From assembly GCA_036559665.1 (NCBI GenBank), contig DATBSS010000743.1, positions 1 through 11,438 of the forward strand: DNA of 11,438 nt, written 5' to 3'. Source of the stretch: DASRBA01 sp036559665. GTDB lineage: Bacteria > Myxococcota > Myxococcia > Myxococcales > Myxococcaceae. This document shows, piece by piece, positions 8,801 to 11,438 of this stretch (the first letter of the stretch is position 1; each line of letters begins with the position of its first letter). The notes under the pieces were generated by a model that saw only the letters and a program-made list of their open reading frames with translations, was not told where the DNA came from and made no database searches. The position numbers and the translations under genes were made by a program.

Positions 8801-10356
8801 TGCAGAGCGCGGTGAAGTCGCTCCTCAATGGCGACGCGCGCGGCGCGATGGAGACCCTGGCCAAGTCGGACGAGGTGCTGGGCATCGCGCTCGACTCGAT
8901 GTTCGCCGACCCGAAGCTCGGGCCCCGGCTGCGCGACCTGGGGCTGACGAAGGAGAAGCTGATCGCGGCGAAGAAGGCGCTCCCGCACCTGCTGGAGGCC
9001 GCGGAGAAGCTGGCCGCGGATCCGCAGAAGAACTGGCAGGAGGCGCTGGGGCACCTGGTGGCCGCGGCGGGCGAGGGCGGCAAGGACCTGGTGCGCGACG
9101 CGATCAACGGCGCGGCGAAGAAGGTGTTCAAGGAGGGCTCGCTGCCGGCGAGCATCCTCGGGGACCCGGCGTTCGTCGGCTCGCTGCTCGACAACCCGGA
9201 CTACCTCAAGCACTTCCAGAACGGCGACGTCACCGCCGGCCTGCGCGCGCTGATGAACAACAAGGAGGCGCGCGACGTGGTGCTCAAGGCCCTGGGCAAC
9301 AGCGCGCCGATGAAACGGGCGATGGAGCGCTTCGGGCTCACCCCCGAGGACGTGCGCACCATGGGCCTCGCCGCGGTCAACGTGTTCGAGGCGGGCGAGG
9401 CGCTCGCGCAGAACCCGCCCGACTTCAAGCTGGCCATGAGCCGCATCACCGGGATGTACGGCGCGCTCAAGGCCCAGGGCGTGAAGGACGAGGAGATCGC
9501 CCGGCTTGCCGGGAAGATGGTGCAGGGCCTGCCGATCCCGCAGAAGCTCAAGGAGGTCGTCGGGCAGGTCGCGAAGTACCCCGGTGCGGTGGACGAGCTG
9601 TCGCAGGCGCTCACCGCGGTGGCGGCCGGCAAGGGCGACGAATTCGTGGCGCACCTCGCGCGCGCGGGCAAGGCGCTGCCGAACGAGGCGAAGGTCCATT
9701 TCCTCAACGCGCTCGGGAAGCTGCCGAAGCCGGTGGGGCCGCTGTTCAAGAGCCCCTCGCTCAACCAGGCGATCGTCCAGACCGGCACCTTCGACCGCTT
9801 CATGACGGTGGCGGAGAAGATCGCCACCGGCGAGGTCGACCAGGCGGTCACGGAGCTGGGCAGCGCGTGCAAGGCGCTGATGAACGCCGGCGACCCGATC
9901 GGCTTCGACATCCCCTGGTGGCTGGGCGGCGGGCGCGTGGAGCTGCCGTTCAACGACGGCGCCTTCTCCGCGATCGCCGACGCCTTCTCCGGCCTCATCG
10001 AGTCGATGCCGGACTACGTGAAGAACGAGCTGCAGCGCAGGCTCGCCGCGGCGGCGGTCAGCAGCGCGGCCCGGAACATCCCGCTGGTGGGGAACATCGC
10101 CTCGGCGATCAGCGCCATCGGCAGCGCGCGCGACCTCATCAACAGCAACTGGGACGACCCGCTCGATGTGCTGATCAACGCCGGCCAGCTTGGAGTGGAC
10201 GTGGCGGGCATCATCCCCGGCGGCAACAACATCGGCTCCGCGGCGGGGCTGGTGCTGAAGACCGCGAAGATCGTCAAGGGCGTGCGCGACCTCATCGGCA
10301 AGGTCGAACAGTTCCGCGCCGCGCTCAGCGGCGACTTCATGGCCGGGCTGCGGTGA
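5812..10356 (+). CDS. Giant all-helical repeat protein of unknown function (1514 residues)
   Basis: I do not recognise this protein's family. ATG 5812 follows GGAG by seven bases. Residues 1-65 are Ser/Ala/Pro-rich and look disordered; no signal peptide or N-terminal membrane helix is visible. Residues 66-209 look like a partial repeat unit. From 210 to about 1360 there are eight degenerate helical units, each opening with a (L/A/F)GL(T/S/K)xxxL motif at 210, 361, 510, 644, 766, 910, 1043 and 1174. Composition is Ala/Leu/Lys/Asp/Gly, with only three Cys. The recurring GDxxxAL turn recalls TPR helix pairs, but spacing is not 34 residues, so an alpha-solenoid is inferred. About 1361-1385 is a distinct linker with DIPWWLGGG. 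Residues 1421-1483 hold two glycine-rich hydrophobic segments (NIPLVGNIASAISAIG and VDVAGIIPGGNNIGSAAG), then a short helix to the end. Possible roles are scaffold, cargo-binding protein or secreted effector; none is shown. Its stop overlaps the convergent ASH gene by 20 bp. Confidence 0.9.
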   Translation: MEIGKSASALRMRTSSSDLAAPAVPSRTGADAPRQGTPSSDGFEAPKNAPANGAAANPAEPAAGPGSSPEAIRRRLLANPTLAKYLGDKDVKRALDALQPSFGELGNNPIQTALSALRDAASNVPPEVIEQAVIEVAKGLESEGMPGVARDLLTDPAVVRELITNGKLGEAFESLARGDLSGLSELAKSPALQQKLGDALAKSPALQKALGLSADELKAAGGKVVELAQCAAKLWNLEEPGEQLGKLLELSRDPKLRALVQKSIGALSDSIAGGLQLGTPRGFNLTKDPLGLFDLVSKALKNTDLLTALAEDKGLQQALTQLVNGDLGGALKTVAGNERAQKALLDTLAGHPEIKKALASAGLKPEDVKDLGQALKAAPQLADAIAKMAKGDYRGALEGLREAMKNPAVADFAKKTLGGVAERWAKDVVQWAEQKLPKDSPIRALLGNPELVSQIVSDPKLHDAIGLIGEGKFGEALQLLGKTEAGQAVARKAADALLQNPQIAEGLKKLGLTPERLEKARPAIPHLLRATEALAAGKGGEAVDHLLAAGQAAPDLVADAVAGIAKNWGELKGMPAALQSLLQDKALVKDIAGSPALRGAVKSLMEGNLSGDDVRKLLADEKIGQRVIDGLAKTEAVQGALKALGLTPADLQQLRAAAPDLLQAASHFANQRYGDMLKSLAAAGQHAPDLVAKVFKDKLPNVPLLHDKAFLEKLAKSPVMGQVVDHVARGELSQAFQALGQDKGLRDAFIDAVFAGGWGGVLKDRLGLTADDLKKSADAVPHLLYAAKSAWKGDWQGAVANLVGAAKASPELVKKALGAIADKARLPPVVKALVTNPALLDKLLKDEKLQRAFSDLIPAGDSRLQLTPFGMRTQVEGALKTLLAQAPELAKDVAGALADDPKVKGFLDKLGLSKEDLVQCAGALPAVVAAGQALLQEPPDFKAALDHFREAVGEMPPKLLARAAGKLAQLVPGLPSWVKSALSNEGLIANLAGSKDMQSAVKSLLNGDARGAMETLAKSDEVLGIALDSMFADPKLGPRLRDLGLTKEKLIAAKKALPHLLEAAEKLAADPQKNWQEALGHLVAAAGEGGKDLVRDAINGAAKKVFKEGSLPASILGDPAFVGSLLDNPDYLKHFQNGDVTAGLRALMNNKEARDVVLKALGNSAPMKRAMERFGLTPEDVRTMGLAAVNVFEAGEALAQNPPDFKLAMSRITGMYGALKAQGVKDEEIARLAGKMVQGLPIPQKLKEVVGQVAKYPGAVDELSQALTAVAAGKGDEFVAHLARAGKALPNEAKVHFLNALGKLPKPVGPLFKSPSLNQAIVQTGTFDRFMTVAEKIATGEVDQAVTELGSACKALMNAGDPIGFDIPWWLGGGRVELPFNDGAFSAIADAFSGLIESMPDYVKNELQRRLAAAAVSSAARNIPLVGNIASAISAIGSARDLINSNWDDPLDVLINAGQLGVDVAGIIPGGNNIGSAAGLVLKTAKIVKGVRDLIGKVEQFRAALSGDFMAGLR
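6439..9891 (+). repeat. Array of eight degenerate helical repeat units in the giant protein
   Basis: Unit starts fall at bases 6439, 6892, 7339, 7741, 8107, 8539, 8938 and 9331, giving lengths of 151, 149, 134, 122, 144, 133 and 131 residues, with a longer last unit of about 187. Each unit reads roughly: GLTxxDL, PHLLxAAxxL, GDxxxALxxL, PDLVxxA, then DPALLxxLAxSP, AVxxLxxGDxxxAL, and a final helix running into the next GLT. Both halves of a unit carry the helix-GD-helix pattern, suggesting the unit arose from a shorter duplicated hairpin. DNA identity between units is mostly lost, though a 16-base identical stretch recurs at 7607-7622 and 8807-8822, exactly 1200 bp apart. The divergence points to an old expansion under selection. 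Confidence 0.8.
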
Positions 10357-11438
10357 GCGCCCGAGCCCTGGGAGCCCGCCGTTTTCGCAGCGTCACCAGG
10401 CCGGCCAGCGCGATCGCCGTCACCAGGTCGGCGCTCCGGGAGCCGGCAGCCGCACAGGACCAGCCGGTGGACCCCAGCGAGTCGAGCGCTTCACCGGTCA
10501 ACAGGACCTTCGCCTCGGGCACGGATGCCCCCTGGAGCCATACCTGGAGCTCGTTCTCATCCGGCGGCCCTCCTCCGGCGGAGGGTGCGTAGGACACCAG
10601 GATGCTGGCGCTTCCTTCCGGCGGAAGGACAGGCAGGGTCTCCGGGCTCACCGAGAAGGGCGTGCCCTCGGGTTGCTTGAGGAGCACCGCCAACCGCTGC
10701 GGCTGGGAGGAGAGGTTGGTGAGGACCAGCACCTGCGGTCTGCTCCCCTCCATCACCTCCACCCTGCCGAAATCCAGCTTCTCCACGTCGGTTCGGATGA
10801 GGCGCGCCCTCGCCTTCCCAATCATCGTCAGCTCGGCCGCGTGGAGCTGCGGAGGCGTGGTGGTGCCGAAGGAGAGGGTGGTCTCGGACAGGCCGTCCGA
10901 CCGGGGTTGGTAGTCCACCGGGATGATGACGGACATCCTGGGGGCCATCACGAACCCTCGCAGGCCGACCACGTCGTACATGAAGGGCTCTCCGGCGCTG
11001 GACGTCGTCTGCGGCGCGGCGAGGGTGATGGTCTCGCTGCTCAGGTTGCTCAGGGTGAACATCTGGCGGTGGCTGCCGCCTCCGGCGAAGACCGAGCCGA
11101 AATTCAGCGGCGACGGCCTGACCGCAAGCACCGTGGGAATGCCGATGCCATGCAGCGCCAGTTCGAGCGGGTGCGGCAACTCACTGGCGGTGACCCCGAG
11201 CGTGCCGCTCACCTCGCCCTCGGCCCACGGGGTGAAGGTGACCACCATCTCCTTTTCCTGGCCGGGCCCGAGCACCAGGGGCAGCGCCACGGCCGCCACC
11301 GAGAACCGCGACGCCCCTGTCCCTCGCACATCAATGCCGGTGAGGGTGAGGCTGATGCCGCAGTGGTTGGAGAGGCGCACACTGCGGGTGGAGGTGTTGT
11401 TGACGAGCCGATTCCCGAAGTCCAGCGCCGGCGGCGAG
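10337..11438 (-). CDS. ASH / choice-of-anchor-D domain surface protein with MYXO-CTERM-like tail, 5'-truncated
   Basis: The reading frame is open through the right edge, giving 366 C-terminal residues; the true start is outside. An internal GTG at 11380 is not the start, because an ASH motif (LDFGNRLVNNTS) lies upstream of it. Numbering from the edge, three beta-sandwich ASH-type domains of about 105 residues begin with LDFG (5-8), LNFG (111-114) and LDFG (221-224). Each continues with the family's SNxS/TNLSS strand and a closing strand such as ALHGIG or LMTGEAL-like LLTGEAL. ASH domains (ASPM, SPD-2, Hydin) are immunoglobulin-like; in bacteria they occur in long envelope proteins. The C-terminus is TGWSCAAAG with Cys328, a hydrophobic helix (about 335-350) and RKRRAPRAR. 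This resembles a MYXO-CTERM sorting tail but lacks the GCGC core. It may bind or space surface partners; no enzymatic motif is visible. It is convergent with the giant repeat gene. Confidence 0.85.
   Translation of the reverse strand, partial: SPPALDFGNRLVNNTSTRSVRLSNHCGISLTLTGIDVRGTGASRFSVAAVALPLVLGPGQEKEMVVTFTPWAEGEVSGTLGVTASELPHPLELALHGIGIPTVLAVRPSPLNFGSVFAGGGSHRQMFTLSNLSSETITLAAPQTTSSAGEPFMYDVVGLRGFVMAPRMSVIIPVDYQPRSDGLSETTLSFGTTTPPQLHAAELTMIGKARARLIRTDVEKLDFGRVEVMEGSRPQVLVLTNLSSQPQRLAVLLKQPEGTPFSVSPETLPVLPPEGSASILVSYAPSAGGGPPDENELQVWLQGASVPEAKVLLTGEALDSLGSTGWSCAAAGSRSADLVTAIALAGLVTLRKRRAPRARALTAARP

Noticed and set aside
5809..9699. A 1296-codon minus-strand open frame opposite the giant gene
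   Set aside because: It is a mirror of the repeat gene's GC-rich third positions. Its apparent periodicity is just that of the plus-strand repeats.
5812..10356. Calling the giant protein a polymorphic toxin or a TPR protein
   Set aside because: There is no toxin domain, immunity gene or export signal, and the repeat period does not fit TPR. Only local resemblance exists.
10345..10390. Bidirectional terminator at the convergent junction
   Set aside because: GGGCT/AGCCC pairing is short with a 14-base loop, and the T4 run is too far away to make an intrinsic terminator.
7101..10592. A 1163-codon plus-strand frame overlapping the giant gene
   Set aside because: It is an Arg/Gly/Ala-rich shadow frame with no start context. 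The 5812 frame has a good ribosome binding site and coherent amphipathic helices.
10337..11380. Treating GTG 11380 as the start of the ASH-domain gene
   Set aside because: The frame continues open to the window edge and encodes the start of an ASH domain, so the gene is truncated by the edge, not started here.

Overview
The window is high-GC DNA with the codon bias of the myxobacteria (Myxococcota). The clearest taxonomic sign is a MYXO-CTERM surface-sorting tail (GCGC, membrane segment, Arg cluster) on a large secreted metalloprotease, with a looser variant on a second surface protein. Genus and species cannot be given from the sequence alone. Almost all of the window is coding: four complete genes, two edge-truncated genes, and one intergenic gap longer than 100 bp.

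Layout. (1) 1-1394, plus strand: three consecutive ExbD/TolR-type genes, the first cut by the left edge, 22 and 25 bp apart. They are the 3' end of a proton-driven energy-transducing operon (TonB-ExbBD, Tol-Pal or gliding-motor type). Its ExbB/TolQ partner is presumably upstream, outside the window. (2) 1444-5685, plus strand: a 1413-residue M36 (fungalysin-like) metallopeptidase with FTP propeptide, PA insertion, beta-rich domains, two PKD-like repeats and a MYXO-CTERM anchor. It starts 49 bp after the last exbD gene, with a stem-loop between them. (3) 5686-5811: a less GC-rich intergenic region with two short perfect palindromes, probably holding the promoter of the next gene. (4) 5812-10356, plus strand: a 1514-residue Ala/Leu/Lys-rich all-helical repeat protein that I cannot assign to a known family. 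It has about eight degenerate units of 120-150 residues and a glycine-rich hydrophobic C-terminal segment. (5) 10337-11438, minus strand: a surface protein of ASH / choice-of-anchor-D domains with a MYXO-CTERM-like tail, open at the right edge. Its 3' end overlaps the repeat gene tail-to-tail by 20 bp.

How they fit together. The ExbD subunits couple the proton gradient to work at the outer membrane or cell wall. The protease and the ASH protein are predicted at the cell surface or in the outer envelope. The repeat protein has no signal peptide and its location is unknown. Nothing proves that the protease, repeat protein and ASH protein form one pathway; the shared sorting-tail theme and adjacency are suggestive only. 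The best candidate for something undescribed is the giant helical-repeat protein. A G8 tract with frameshift-like architecture at the first exbD gene is the second point worth checking.
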